The notes under the pieces were generated by a model, which made no database searches, was not told where the DNA came from, and saw only the letters and a list, made by a program, of their open reading frames with translations. DNA of 64,000 nt, taken from NCBI GenBank assembly GCA_028751875.1, contig CM054140.1:53091975-53155974 (forward strand), written 5' to 3'. This DNA is from Rapana venosa (Eukaryota; Mollusca; Gastropoda; Neogastropoda; Muricidae). Both the position numbers and the translations under genes were made by a program. How positions within the stretch are numbered: the stretch's first letter is position 1; each line of letters opens with the position of its first letter. Shown in pieces: positions 24,149 to 35,577 of this stretch.

Positions 24149-27100
24149 CGTACATTTCAGCAGGGTGATGGAATCTCGGCTTTTAAAGGCAGGGACAGAT
24201 ATGAGATGAAAAAAGAGGAGGAAATCTTAGGTTTGAAATAGGTATGTTTTGAGGCTGGATTTAAAGCTGTCGTAAGCAAGCTTTTCACGAAGGGAGAGAG
24301 GGAGGTCATTCCAGATTGATGGACCAGAAATAGAGAAAGAGCGACGACCAACAATGGATTGGTTGAATCTAGTTATTCGTAAGCCCAGGTTATCTTCAGC
24401 AGAGCGAGGGAACGAGAAGGAGTGTACAGGTGAAGGAAGACATTCACAGAGCTATGAGGGTGCTGTTTTGTGGAAACATTTGTAACAGAGGGTACTGATC
24501 TTGTACTTTACTCTCTGTGGCACAGGCAACCAGTGAAGAGATTGCAGGAGAGGAGTAATATGCTCAGATTTTTTTCTTTTTGAGGACTAATCGAGCTGCA
24601 GAGTTTTGTATGCGTTGAAGGGAGTGGATTGGTGATGCTGGCAGAGCAGCTAAAAGAGAATTACAATAGTCCAGACGTGAAAGAATGAGAGATATGACAA
24701 GTTTGGATGTTGCATCAGTGGACAGGTACTTTCGGATTGCACTTATACGCCGTAATTGATAGTAGCGGGACTGGCAGGTCTGGGAGATGAATTTTTGCAT
24801 AGGCAGTGTGTTGTCAATAACAACACCTAGATACTCAACTGCAGTGGATAGCGGAACTGATGTATTGCCAAATTCTATTGAATCTGTTGTGATGGTGTGT
24901 TTGGTCCCTATAATCATGGCTTCGTTTTATCTGCATTTAGCTGTAACTTGTTTTGTGTCATCCAGTTTTGAATGTCTTGAAGGCAAAGAGACATATTTGT
25001 CAAGAGAGAAGGCAGATTTTCAGGAGTGTCACTGCTTTGAATCTGAGAGTCATCAGCGTAGAAATGATGGTTGATCTGGTGACGGTTTAATATATATGAG
25101 AGTGGAACAGTATAGAGAGTGAACAGGACGGCCCAGAACTGATCCTTGTGGGACTTCACATTCCAGTTTTGCAGGAATTGATTGAATTTTGTTTACTGTG
25201 AGTGTCTGGAATCGGTCAGTGAGGTATGAACTAAACCAGGTAAGGGCTGCACCTTTGATACCAAACTTTTTTTGGAGACGGGAGAGAAGGATAGAGTGAT
25301 CTATAGTGTCAAATGCTGCAGATAGGTCGAGAAGAGTGAAAAGGGAGATTTTTCCTGAGTCAGAAGCGTTAAGAAGCATGTTTAACGTATGGACTAGGGT
25401 GGTTTCAGTGCTGTGGTTGACGCGATAGGCAGACTGAAATGCGGGAAGGAGACTATTTGAATGAAGATGGCTGTTGAGTTGTTTCAGAACTACTTTTTCA
25501 AGGACTTTGGAGATGAAAGGTAGGTTAGAAACAGGTCTGTAATTTTTTAGTATGTTAGGGTCGAGGCCGTGCTTTTTGAGTAGAGGTGTAACTATTGCAG
25601 TTTTGAGTTCTGATGGAAAAATTCCCGAAAGAAGAGATGAGTTTACAATCTTCGTGATAGCTGGTATAAGCTGCGGAAGGCACTGCATGAAAAGAGAAGC
25701 AGGCATAGGATCAAGATCACATGATTTTATGGTCATTTCATTTATAAATTTCCTGATTTCTTCCTCACTTTTTGGCTGAAAGGAAAGGAGAGGAGTGCCA
25801 GTGAATTGGGGATCAGGAGGTACAGGTTGGAAGGGAGTCTGATCCAGTCTGGAGCGAATGTTACGGCCTTTGTCTGAAAAGAACGAAGAAAATATATCAG
25901 GAAGTTCAGGGCGACTGTAAACAGTAGGCGGAGGGCTTGTCTTTGCAGATCCAAGAAGAGTTGAGGTGAGGATAAAAAGAGATTTCATGGATGTTGCATT
26001 GAGAACTTGAGCAGAGTAGTAGTTTGTCTTGGCTGAGTGGATTAAGGATTTTACTTTGTTGGTTTGTTTTCGAAAGAGCTGTTTGTTTGTTTCAGTTTTT
26101 GTTTTTCGCCACTGCCGTTCTAGTTGTCGGCGTTTGCGCTTTGCCACCAGGATATCATGGGTGTACCATGGGGCGAAAGGCCTATCAGGCAGAATATGGT
26201 CAGTGGGAGGTGCATGTTCATCAAGCAGTTGGCTGAGAACAGTGTTATAGTGTTTAGAAGGGTCAGTGTGGCCAAGGGTTTGTGATAGGCGTTCAGCAGC
26301 TTGGGAAGAGAAAGTCTGAATGTCAATAGCCTTGAGGTTACGACGGGTGGTGCACTTCTTCTTTTTAATAGGTTTTACAATGTTAAGGAAGAAAAGAATG
26401 GCAGAATGATCAGAAAGCAGTTGGTCAGTGAGGATTGATAGAGGTGACGAGATCTTGTGAAACATCAGTGATGAGCCAGTCTAAGATATGACCTGATCTG
26501 TGTGTTGCTTCATTCACCAGCTGGGAAAGAGAGTGATTTGACAAAGAAAGAGAAAGACGCTTGACATCAGGAGAAGATTGGTTGTCGAAGTGAAAATTAA
26601 AGTCACCAAGAATGATAAGGTTCTTGGGAGAGAGGCTGTAGTGATCGAGGAGAGATTGAAATTCTTGATGGAAAACTGAAGATTTCAGTTTGTTCTTATG
26701 GCTGGGAGGTGGGCGGTAAAGGCAGCAGAAAGTAATAGAATGACCAGGTAAGGGGAGGTTGAGTTCACAGACTTCAAAAGATTCAGGTGAGATAGGTAAA
26801 GAGTGGCAGAAAGAAAAAGCTGGATACAGTGTGTCTTTGTAAACTATGGCAATGCCACCTCCATGGGAAGGTCGGGGGAAAGAAAGAGTTGTATAGCCAG
26901 GTGGTGTCAGTTGTTTAATCTTTGGTTCATACTTGTGAGTATACCAGGTTTCTGGAGAAAGATTAGCTGATTTCTGTTAGCAATATAAAATCAGAATGAA
27001 GTTCGGCTGTTACCCATCTGGGGAAGAGACTGGCGCTTACGCAATACACATGTGAAGAATTGGTTTCAGGAGGCAAAGAGTTTGAAGATACTGTGATTGG

Positions 27101-27235
27101 TGGTATATCGAAAAAGAGGACGGGATGGTTGGGATGTTGCAGTGCGAAGAGAAGCCAGACTTGAATGGCGATCAGGATGGGAAAGATGGTCAAAGACTGG
27201 GTTTGATAGAGGGATATAGTCAGAGCACTCGTTTA
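23903..27235 (-). mobile_element. L2/CR1-type LINE, nearly full-length antisense copy 2
   Basis: On the minus strand, from about 27.2 kb down, there is a decayed APE endonuclease region with an ETWYTHKY-like stretch, GDFNFHFDN (about 26580-26606), HILDWLITD and LTDQLLSDHSAILF. A long open frame at 26465-25053 then covers KRRQLERQWRKT, DLDPMPASLFMQCLPQLIP, NYRPVSNLPFISKVLEKVV and DLSAAFDTIDHSILLSRL. A frameshift near 25130 just after PQGSVLG leads into HFYADDSQIQSSD, then another frame with KYLGVVIDNTLPMQKF. The 3' UTR has a (CA)n at 24058-24146, and the tail is AATTCCATATTATTATTATT. The stops and at least three frameshifts make it inactive. No ORF1 was found. It is the same family as 9953-11836. 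Confidence 0.92.
24058..24146. repeat. (CA)n microsatellite inside LINE 3' UTR
   Basis: Interrupted CA array at the position homologous to 10142-10232 in the other copy. Confidence 0.95.
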
Positions 27236-27830
27236 ACACTTACTGATTACTCGTCCACAACTTAAGTGATTACCATTTCACTGTGAGCATGATTATCTTT
27301 TTTTTCAGGTTTAATCGACAGAGGGGTACATGAATGAAGACTGTTCATAGAAACGCGTGGTTCAATTTGAAGCAAATTAAAATCTGATATTAGGCTTGCT
27401 TATAGAGAAAGAGGACTGAGTTGTGTCACAAAAGAGAAAATGGCGTGTTAAAAAGTACACAACAACATTGGTCTAACAATCTTATACTGTAAACTTAAAA
27501 AACAAATTAGCATTTTCCTATTGATCTTTCACATTGTTAACTCACTTATTTTTTATAGCTTTCTGACAAAGAAGTGAAATGCATGGCGCAAGGGCGTATC
27601 AGAAAGTCACATTATTTTTGTCCATTCTTGTTTTCCTCATGAAGAGATGATTTATCACAGAGAGTCAGGATAAGGTGTTATCTTCCATTCTAACATTTCT
27701 GTTTCTTTAATAGCTTCTGCTAGGTTGCTTGCACTTGGCCTTAAGCTCTACTGTAGTTTACTTTGTTCTGTGAAATAGGCCTTTGATCTGGTGTAAGGCT
27801 TATCTGTGAGTTTAGTCTTTGTCATTTTGT
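27236..27830. other. Unique AT-rich sequence
   Basis: Possibly the LINE 5' flank or UTR. No ORF1-like frame or other feature seen. Confidence 0.5.
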
Positions 27831-29460
27831 TTATTGAATTGTTTGTCTCAGTGTTGTTGTAGTTGTCCTTCTTATTGTCTCTGTGTTTAGTCTTTGCCTC
27901 TGTGTTTTACTGTCTGAGTTTTTGTCTCTATGTTGTCCTTTGTCTCTGTGTTTATTGTTTCTCATTTTAGTCTTGTCTGTGTGTTTAGTCTTTGTGTGTT
28001 TAGCCTTTGTCTGTGTGTTTAATGTTTGTCTGTGTGTTTAGTTTTGTCTGTGTTTTAGTCTTTGTGTGTTTAGGCTTTGTCTGTGTGTTTAGTCTTTGTT
28101 CTGTGTTGTTTAGTCTTGTCTGTGTGTTTAGTCTTTGTCTGTGTGTTTAGTCTTTGTCTGTGTGTTTAGTCTTTGTCTCTGTGTTTATTTTCTGTGTTTT
28201 ATCTCTGTTTTTAGCCTTTGTCTTGTGTTTAGTCTTATGCTCTGTGTTTAGTCTTTGTCTGTATTTATTGTCTGGTTATGTTCTATAGTCTTTGTCTGAT
28301 TGTCTTGTTTAGTCTTTGTCTTGTGTTTACTTGTCTGTGTTTATAGTTTATTGTCTGTTTAATTCATTTGTCTCTGTGTTTATTACTCCGTGTCTTCAGT
28401 TAATCTCTTTGTTAGTTTTTCTTTGTATCTGCTGAGTCTTTTGTCTCTTTTTAGTCTTTGTCTCTGTGTTTATTTCTTGTTATTTTTTATCTTCTTTGAT
28501 CTGTTGTATGATCTTTTGTCTCTGTGTTATTACTTTGTCTCTGTGTTTATCTCTCTTGTCTCTGGTTAATCTCTCTTTGTTACTGTGTTTATCTCTCTTT
28601 GTCTCTGTGTTAGTTATGTCTGTGTTATTGTCTCTGTGTGTATGTCTCTTTGTCTCTGTGTGTATCTCTCTTTGTTTATGTGTTTATCTCTCTTTGTCTC
28701 GTGTGTTTATTCTTTGTGTTTTCTCTCTGTTGTCTGTTTATCCTTTGTCTCTGTGTTTATCTCTCTTTGTCTCTGGTGTTAATCTCTCTTTGTCTCTGTG
28801 TTTATCTCTTTGTCTCTGTGTTATCTAGTTTATATTCTCTTTGTTCTCTTTTCTCTTGTCTGTATTTCTCTTTGTCTCTGTGTTATCTCTCTTTGTCTTT
28901 GTGTTTATCTCTCTTTGTCTCTGTGTTTATCTCTCTTTGTCTTGTTTTATTCTCCTTTGTCTGTTTTATGTTCTCTGATTATCTATCTTTGTCTCTGTGT
29001 TTTATCTCTCTTTGTCTCTGTGTGTATCTCTTGTTCTGTGTGTTATCTCTCTTTGTCTTGTGTTTATTCTCTTTGTCTCTGTGTTATCTCTCTTTGTCTC
29101 TGTTATCTCTCTTTGTCTCTGTTATCTTCTTTGTCTCTGATTTATTCTTTTGTCTTGTGTTTATCTCTCTTTGTCTCTGTGTTTATCTTCTTTGTCTGTG
29201 TTTTATCTCTCTTTGTCTCTGTGTTTATCTCGTCTTTGTGTTATCTGTTTGTCTTTGTCTTTGTTGTATCTTCTTTCTGTTGCTCTGTTTATTGTCTCTG
29301 TGGCTTATCTCTCTTTGTCTCTCTGTGCTACTCTGTCTATTTTTATCTCTCTTTGCCTCTCTGCTTTATCTCTCTTGTCTCGTTTATCTCTCTTTTCTCT
29401 GTCTACTCTTCTATTGTTTATCTCTCTTTGGTCTCTGTGGCTTTTGTCCTGATTATAATC
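27830..29460. repeat. Degenerate minisatellite, about 19 then 22 bp unit
   Basis: First part (27.9-28.35 kb): units like GTCTGTGTGTTTAGTCTTT. Second part (28.5-29.45 kb): units like CTTTGTCTCTGTGTTTATCTC. The transition is gradual. There are many one-base indels. Long hydrophobic frames (C/L/S/V/F) are artefacts. Confidence 0.93.
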
Positions 29461-29559
29461 GCTTCTTTTCCTCGATATAACTATTAAACTTAATTTCTTA
29501 TCTCTGCTATCTGTCTTGTCTTTGTGTCTTCTTGTGTACTCTGTTTCTCATCTTCTCTT

Positions 29560-29652
29560 GCTTCATTCTCCTTCCTCTCTCTGTCTCGTCTCTCCTCCTG
29601 CTCATCCTCTCTCTCTTCTCTCTCTTCTCATCTTCTCTCTCTCTCTCTCTCT

Positions 29653-29699
<47 letters not shown>

Positions 29700-30000
29700 C
29701 TTCTCTGGTTAACTATCTGTCCCTTCCTGGGGCCCTGATTCTAATCTGAATCTCTCTTTAACCGGTGTCTTACTGGTTATCCTCGACATATAACAGTTAC
29801 TATCTTCTCCTCCCCCCCTTCCATTCTCTGTCTTGACTTTTTGTCTACATTCCTAGTCTGTTTTGTCGTCGTCCCTTTGACAATACCATCTCTGCTCTCT
29901 CTCTCTCTCCTCTGCTCTCTCTCTCTTCTCTCTCTCTCTCTCTCCCTCCTCCTCCTCTCTCTCTCCTCTCTCTCCCTCCTCTCTCCTCTCTTCTCTCACT
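29560..30000. repeat. CT-rich tracts (two)
   Basis: CT repeats at about 29565-29705 and about 29890-30000, separated by unique sequence. Confidence 0.92.
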
Positions 30001-30359
30001 CGAGTAGCTTTCTCCCTGGGGCTCTTGCTCAAATCTCATCTACATCTCATTCTCTCTTTCCATTCTCTGTCATACTCCATCATGATCCAATTCTTTCTTT
30101 TGCCTCCTGTCACCTCGTTTTGATTAAATCTCTCATCAATATATATGTAGTATCCCTTTCAATAATACATTTGGTTTCATCTCCCTGCACTCCCCCCCCA
30201 CCCCACCTGATCCCCCCCTCCCCTGCCCTTTTCTTCACACTGCAGCAGAAGTGCAAAGCGTCTTAAGCTACCTTCATGGTGCCGCTGTGCCTTTGAAAAA
30301 TGACAAGAAAAGACCATCGTAAAGAAACGATACATACAAATTAAAAAATTTGGAATAAT

Positions 30360-30520
30360 TACTCGAAAAAATGAATGAATAAATGAATGAATGAAGGAAG
30401 GAAGGAAGAAGGGTATGGGATGGAATGAAATGAATGAATGAATGGATGGATGAATGAATGAATGAAAATAAATGAATGAATGAATGGATGAATGAAGGAA
30501 GGAAGGAAGGAAGGAACATC
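30360..30520. repeat. (GAAT)n / (GGAA)n microsatellite
   Basis: GAAT repeats with GGAT and GGAAG blocks. The GGAAGGAAGGAAG motif occurs near both ends. Confidence 0.95.
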
Positions 30521-30918
30521 ATTACATCACATTACTCTCAACTCTACTCTAAACGTGCAAAGAAAACAAAATCATCATTCAATCTTACGTATTCATTTCA
30601 GGCACAGACCAACAGATCTGATCAATGAACATTAAACAAGTACATTGCAAGGAAAGCGCAGGTACGAAAAATCAAATGAGCACAGAAATAACCTGGCTGT
30701 TCGCTCTGTTTATCCAAGAAATCAGGTTTCTCCTGAGTCATATTTGTGCATCACCTTAGATATAAAAAAAGACAGTCATTGGCAAAAAAAAGAAACCGAA
30801 GCACGTAGAGAACAAACAAGACTGGATAGAACATACAGCCAGAAAAGGAAGACGACCAAAGCAAAATAACCACACACGCAGGAAAGCTCATGCCTGCAAG
30901 AATATATCAACGATTGGG
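30521..30918. other. Unique sequence, nothing recognised
   Basis: No supported feature. Confidence 0.5.
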
Positions 30919-30946
30919 TTACACACACACACACACACACACACAC

Positions 30947-30995
<49 letters not shown>

Positions 30996-31168
30996 CCATC
31001 CCACACACACACACGACTTGATGATATAAAGCAGATGCTTTGCTTATTCAATGTACCATCCGGGTAAAAAACCTGACTTGACAACACACACACACACGCA
31101 CGCACGCACACACACGCGTGCACACACACACACGCACACACACACGCACATACACACACACACGCACG
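30919..31168. repeat. (CA)n / CACG compound microsatellites
   Basis: CA array 30919-31016, unique spacer, then CA/CGCA array 31084-31168 ending at the SINE remnant. Confidence 0.95.
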
Positions 31169-31336
31169 CTAGGGTTCAAATCTCGTTCAAGAGGATTTTT
31201 CCTCTGGAGTTAACATCAGTGCAGACTCCACTCTCACCAAAAGTCCTTCGGATGAGACTATAAACCGAAGCCCCGTGTGCGAACGCACGCAGAACATCTT
31301 GCGCACAGTTTAAAATCCGTTCCGCTTTTCGGAAGA
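31169..31336 (+). mobile_element. SINE family S, head-truncated copy (cluster member 1)
   Basis: Begins at the B box (GGGTTCAAATCTCG) directly after a CA tract and runs through the core AGTCCTTCGGATGAGACTAT to TTCCGCTTTTCGGAAGA, where it meets the next copy. Confidence 0.9.
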
Positions 31337-31676
31337 TTATTTTATTTATTTTATTCTTTTATATCGAGGATAATGGAATAAGCACTCATGTGCTTTTTTA
31401 CATCCATTCCCTGTGTGTATGCAGTTTTGTGAATTTGTCATCTGTTCCCACCGGCACACAATGGCGAAAAGCGGAAAAGTATTTAACGTGTGCGCAAGAT
31501 GTTCTGCGTGCGTTCGCACATGGGGCCTTGGTTCATAGTCTCATTCGAAGGAATTTTGGGGAGGGTGAAGTCGGCACTGATGTGAACTCCAGGGGAAAAT
31601 ATCCCCCTGAACGGGAATCGAATTCGGGTCGTCAGATTGCGAGCGCAATGTTCTAACCCCTAGGCTATCCCGAACC
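31337..31676 (-). mobile_element. SINE family S, full-length antisense copy (cluster member 2)
   Basis: Plus-strand tail TTATTTTATTTATTTTATTC, ATCGAGGATAATGGAATAAG, the body and core, then CGAATTCGGGTC (B box region) and CTAGGCTATCCCG (A box region). It is head-to-tail inverted relative to member 1. Confidence 0.92.
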
Positions 31677-31711
31677 CATAGGCCATGTGTGATGTTACAG
31701 AAGTGTTTTAA

Positions 31712-31858
31712 TTGCACACACTTTAAACCTGCTCCATTAGGCCATTGTGTGCCGGTGGGAACGGATGACACAGTTTAGAAAACTTCATGCACACGGGTAA
31801 TGGATGAAAAAAACACATTAGTGCTTATTCCATTTTCCTCGGTATAAAAGAAAAAATA
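31712..31858 (+). mobile_element. SINE family S, 3' half (cluster member 3)
   Basis: Starts at CACACACTTTAAACCTGC, lacks part of the CGCTTTTCGGAAGAG segment, and continues through GGCCATTGTGTGCCGGTGGG to GAGGAAAATGGAATAAGC (minus sense) with an AAAATAAA tail. A CA array follows. Confidence 0.88.
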
Positions 31859-31871
31859 AACAGCGCGCGCA

Positions 31872-31881
31872 CGCACAACAC

Positions 31882-31913
<32 letters not shown>

Positions 31914-31915
31914 AC

Positions 31916-31962
<47 letters not shown>
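31872..31962. repeat. (CA)n microsatellite
   Basis: CA repeats with ACAACACAACA shoulders. Confidence 0.96.
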
Positions 31963-32231
31963 TAGACAGAGACAGAAACAAGAAGGCAGACAGACAGATA
32001 AGCAGACAGGCACAGAGAGTGGAGAAGAAGAGGAAAAAGGAAGGAGGGAAATGAAAACAATTATAAAAAGGAAACAGAGGAAAATCAATGAACAGGGCAC
32101 AGGACGACCACAGTACAGCGCAGAAAACTTCCAATACACCATCCCACCGGCTGTACTTGACATGCTAGCAGGCTGTGAACTCTCCCCTCTCTCTCCCCTC
32201 ACTCATCTCTCTCTCTCTTCTTCTCAATCTC

Positions 32232-32286
<55 letters not shown>

Positions 32287-32334
32287 GTTTCTCTGTCTGC
32301 TTGTCTGTCTGTTTGTCTCTGTCTCTCTCAACTT
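32232..32334. repeat. (CT)n / CTGT microsatellite
   Basis: CT repeats to about 32280, then CTGT/TTTGT variants reaching the SINE at 32336. Confidence 0.93.
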
Positions 32335-32335
32335 A

Positions 32336-32524
32336 GGTCCCGTCTGTGAACGCATGAGGAACATCTTGCACACACTTTAAAACCTGCCCCAGCTTTCGGA
32401 AGAATAGGTTAGTGTGTGCTGGTGGGAATGGATGACAATCTTGACAAAACTGCATGCACACTGGGATTGGATGTTAAAAAGGTTACACCAGTGCTTACTC
32501 CGTTGTCTTTGAAATAAAAGAATG
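32336..32524 (+). mobile_element. SINE family S, 5'-truncated copy
   Basis: GTCCCGTCTGTGAACGCATG, AACATCTTGCACACACTTTA, GTGTGCTGGTGGGAATGGAT, GCTTACTCCGTTGTCTTTGA, AAATAAAAG tail. It is more diverged than most copies. Confidence 0.85.
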
Positions 32525-32551
32525 TAGATTGTTAAATTAATCAGATTAAAT

Positions 32552-32555
32552 CTCA

Positions 32556-32654
<99 letters not shown>

Positions 32655-32655
32655 T
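32552..32655. repeat. (CTGT)n(CT)n microsatellite
   Basis: CTGT repeats followed by CCTC(CT)n. Confidence 0.96.
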
Positions 32656-33250
32656 CCCTCCCTCCCTACAGAATGTCACTATTAGATCTGTTAGTCAGCT
32701 ATAATTGATATTTTATCATAAGGGGGTTTAAGATAGATATTAAAAGTGAAAAGAAAACAGAGAAATAAATTTGTCTTTCCAATTCGCAAGTCATGGCCAA
32801 ATCATTTGTGGTATTTGATCAGTCAGCTACTGACTTGGGTTGGCTGGACACAGCGGTTTGGATTTCTCAACGTTCTGAGTAAACGACTGGCCCGTAAAGG
32901 CAGATGCGGAACTAATGTCCACTCCTGAATTTGGCCGAGGAAGTGATTTCGCCATTTTATCCTAAACATGCCACACAGAGTTTCCCGCTTGATGTTAAAC
33001 CTGTCCTTTACACGGGCATGGTGGCTGACTAGTGTCAAAGGGGCATTGCCTTGAAATTACTTCCTTTTTATTATTGTTGTTGTTTTGTTGTTTTGTTGCT
33101 GTTGTAGTTTCTGTTGTTTTGATTGTTCGATGTTCACGGGTTTGTCTTTAGCGCTGCCTCTTTAATCTGATTCCTTTTGCGATGTTACAGAAGTGTTTTA
33201 ATTGTGAAAGTCATTGTTCATGTAGGTCAGATCTTTTATAGTATATCAGA
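32656..33250. other. Unique sequence, nothing recognised
   Basis: No gene. A TTG-rich patch lies at 33068-33118. GATGTTACAGAAGTGTTTTA followed by ATTG at 33181-33204 is identical to 31691-31714. Confidence 0.5.
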
Positions 33251-33255
33251 ACAGT

Positions 33256-33322
33256 GTATCATCATCATCACCAACACCACCACCACCACCGCCATCACCA
33301 CCACCACCACACCACCACCACC

Positions 33323-33386
<64 letters not shown>

Positions 33387-33390
33387 CCAC

Positions 33391-33469
<79 letters not shown>

Positions 33470-33470
33470 T
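33256..33470. repeat. (CAC)n(CAT)n trinucleotide tract, probable LINE tail
   Basis: CAC/CAA triplets to about 33336, then CAT repeats to 33470 with one CACCAC interruption. On the minus strand this is (ATG)n placed directly after an RTE-like LINE C-terminus, like the short ATG tail at 17560-17580. The poly-H, I, S, M and D frames are artefacts. Confidence 0.93.
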
Positions 33471-33660
33471 GTCCCTTGACATAGATGAGCATCAAGGGTA
33501 ATGCATTTGACGACAGCCTTTTGCAGTAACACTGCCATGTCAAGACCGGTTCACTCTTTGATGTTCTCCGCCCAGTTCTTCATCTGTCTGCCTTAGCGTC
33601 TTCCTCTCTCCACAGCTCCTGCAGGGTGGTTGTGACGTGTGACGTGTCCAGCAGAAGTGG
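33471..33660 (-). mobile_element. RTE-like LINE, C-terminal fragment
   Basis: Minus strand: HVTRHNH-like (CACGTCACACGTCACAACCA), GRR.GRQMKNWAENIKE, TGLDMAVLLQKA, then GTD followed by the ATG tail. It aligns block by block with the end of the LINE at 17330-17560. Only about 190 bp survives, with a stop inside. Confidence 0.8.
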
Positions 33661-34185
33661 TTATCGGGGTGTGGCTGGAGTCCTCGACAGTCCTGGAGCC
33701 AGTCGTGAGTGGAGTGCCAGGTGAGCGCCAGTGCTCCCGTCTACAAGAAGGGCACTAGTACTGCTGCCAGAGTCCAAGGTGCCACCCACCCCCCACCTGA
33801 CACCTCCTACAATTTGAAATCCACACTCCTGATTCTTATACCCACTTTTAAAACTAATTGTCTTCTGTCTCCTCCTGGCCTGTCCTGTCCTGTCCTGTCT
33901 TGTCATTTCCTGTCTTGTTTGATGTTTCGTGCGCGGCTCATTACATTCTACAAACACATGAAGCGAAATAATACCAGGCCGCTACTCTTAGGTTCCATCT
34001 GCTTAGATAGCCACAGCATCAACAAGGCGGAATGTCGGTCAAGATCGCTTTATGCTGTCTCTTGAATTGGTTAAAAGAGAAACAAACAAGCAAGCAAACC
34101 AAACTAAATCTACCCTGATTTGCTGTGCACGCCAAAAAACCCCAAAATATGCGAAAGTCACTGTCATTGTTGCCTATCTGTATAT
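33661..34185. other. Unique sequence, nothing recognised
   Basis: Contains a short TGTCC pentamer run (about 33880-33905). Part of 33661-33720 could be further LINE sequence, not resolved. Confidence 0.4.
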
Positions 34186-34281
34186 AATAAATAATATAAT
34201 AAAATATAGTATAGATATAAAATAATATATAAAATAATAGATATAGATAGATAATAATAATAATAATAGTATTATTTATAT

Positions 34282-34320
<39 letters not shown>
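34186..34320. repeat. AT-rich / (TA)n tract
   Basis: ATAATA and GATA variants, then TATATA runs at about 34275-34318. Confidence 0.93.
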
Positions 34321-34323
<3 letters not shown>

Positions 34324-34568
34324 TAAGATGCTTGTACATTTTTCTTGGAAAATACGTCACGCGTTTTGACAAAGACACTTGACACACAGCAATACTCTAT
34401 GCCGTCACTCTGACATTCACAATCCTAGCAGATTGATTCCAAGATTGGGGCAGAATCAGAGAGCAAAATGATGTCAGCACTTTTCATCTTCTTTCCACTT
34501 CTTTTTTCATAGTTTTTCTCGGGCTGACTCCATGGCAAGCTGCCGCTGGCTGTGACCCTGCTTCTAAA

Positions 34569-35393
34569 GGGCAAGGCAAGGCAAGGCAAGGCAAGGCAGG
34601 GCAGGGCAGAGGCAAGGCAAGGCAAGGCAAGGCTAGGCAGGCAAGGCAGGCAAGGCAAGGCGCAATCAAGGCAAGGCAAGGCAAGGCAGGGCAAGGCAGG
34701 GCAGGCAAGGCAAGGCAAGGCAAGGCAAAGGCAGGCAAGGCAGGCCCACAAGGCAAGGCAGCAAGGCAGGGCAAGGCAAGGCAAGGCAAGGCAGGGCAAA
34801 GGCAAGGCAAGGCGGCAAGGCAAGGCAAGGCAGGGCAAGGCAAGGCAAGCAAGGCAAGGCAGGCAAGGCAGAGACAAGGCAAGGCAGGAAAAGGCAAGGC
34901 AAGGCAAGGCAAGGGGCAAGGCATAGGCAAGGCAAGGCAAGGCAGGAGGCAAGGCAAGGCAAGGCAAGTAAGGCAGGGCAGGGGCAAGGGCAGGCAAGGC
35001 AAGGCAAGGCAAGGCAAGGCAGGCAAGGAAGACAAGGCAGCAAGGCAAGGCAAGGAGGCAAGAAGGCAAGGCAAGGCAAGGCACAGGCAAGAGCAAGCAA
35101 GGCAAGGCTAGGGGGCAGGCAGAGGCAAGGCAAGGCAAGAGGCAAGGCAGCAAGGCAAGGCAGGATGCAAGCAAGGCAAGGCAAGGCAAGGCAAGGCAGG
35201 CAAAGCAAGGCAAGGCAAGGCAAGGCAAGGCAAGGCAGGGCAGGGCAGGGCAAGGCAAGGCAAGGCAAGGCAAGGCAAGGCAAGGCAAGGCAGGGCAAGG
35301 CAAGGCAAGGCAAGGCAGGGCAAGGCAAGGCAAGGCAAGGCAAGGCAGGGCAAGGCAGGGCAAGGCAAGGCAAGGCAAGGCAAGGCAAGGCTG
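34569..35393. repeat. (GGCAA)n pentanucleotide satellite
   Basis: About 825 bp of GGCAA units with frequent GGCAGG, GGCAAA and single-base-deleted variants. Longest regular stretch about 35165-35392. A smaller, more diverged relative is at 51857-52015. Period five gives repetitive frames (ALPCL / GKARQ), all artefacts. Confidence 0.97.
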
Positions 35394-35577
35394 GCTACCG
35401 TCTGGTCACTGATGCCTCTGCTTGGCCTGACCTCCTCACACAGGTCGCTCCTTCACCGTGGCCAAGCAACAACCAACAAAACCCCCACAAAATGATGGAA
35501 AGAAAATGATGGAGAAGGTTGTGGAAATATTTCAAGCGTTACTTTCTGTACTTGTTTGTTTGTATATATATATATGT

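Noticed and set aside
25053..26465. 470-codon frame as an intact RT gene
   Set aside because: It is interrupted by a frameshift right after PQGSVLG, before the catalytic YADD, so it is a LINE pseudogene.
28466..29487. Apparent multi-pass membrane protein (280 codons, rich in L, C, S, V, F)
   Set aside because: Pyrimidine-rich minisatellite. The hydrophobic composition follows from T-rich codons, and overlapping frames look the same.
33236..33543. Poly-Asp, poly-Met, poly-His, poly-Ser and poly-Ile frames
   Set aside because: Trinucleotide CAT/CAC repeat read in different frames and strands.
34425..35509. 317- and 240-codon frames rich in ALPCL and a GKARQ frame on the other strand
   Set aside because: Translations of the GGCAA pentanucleotide array.
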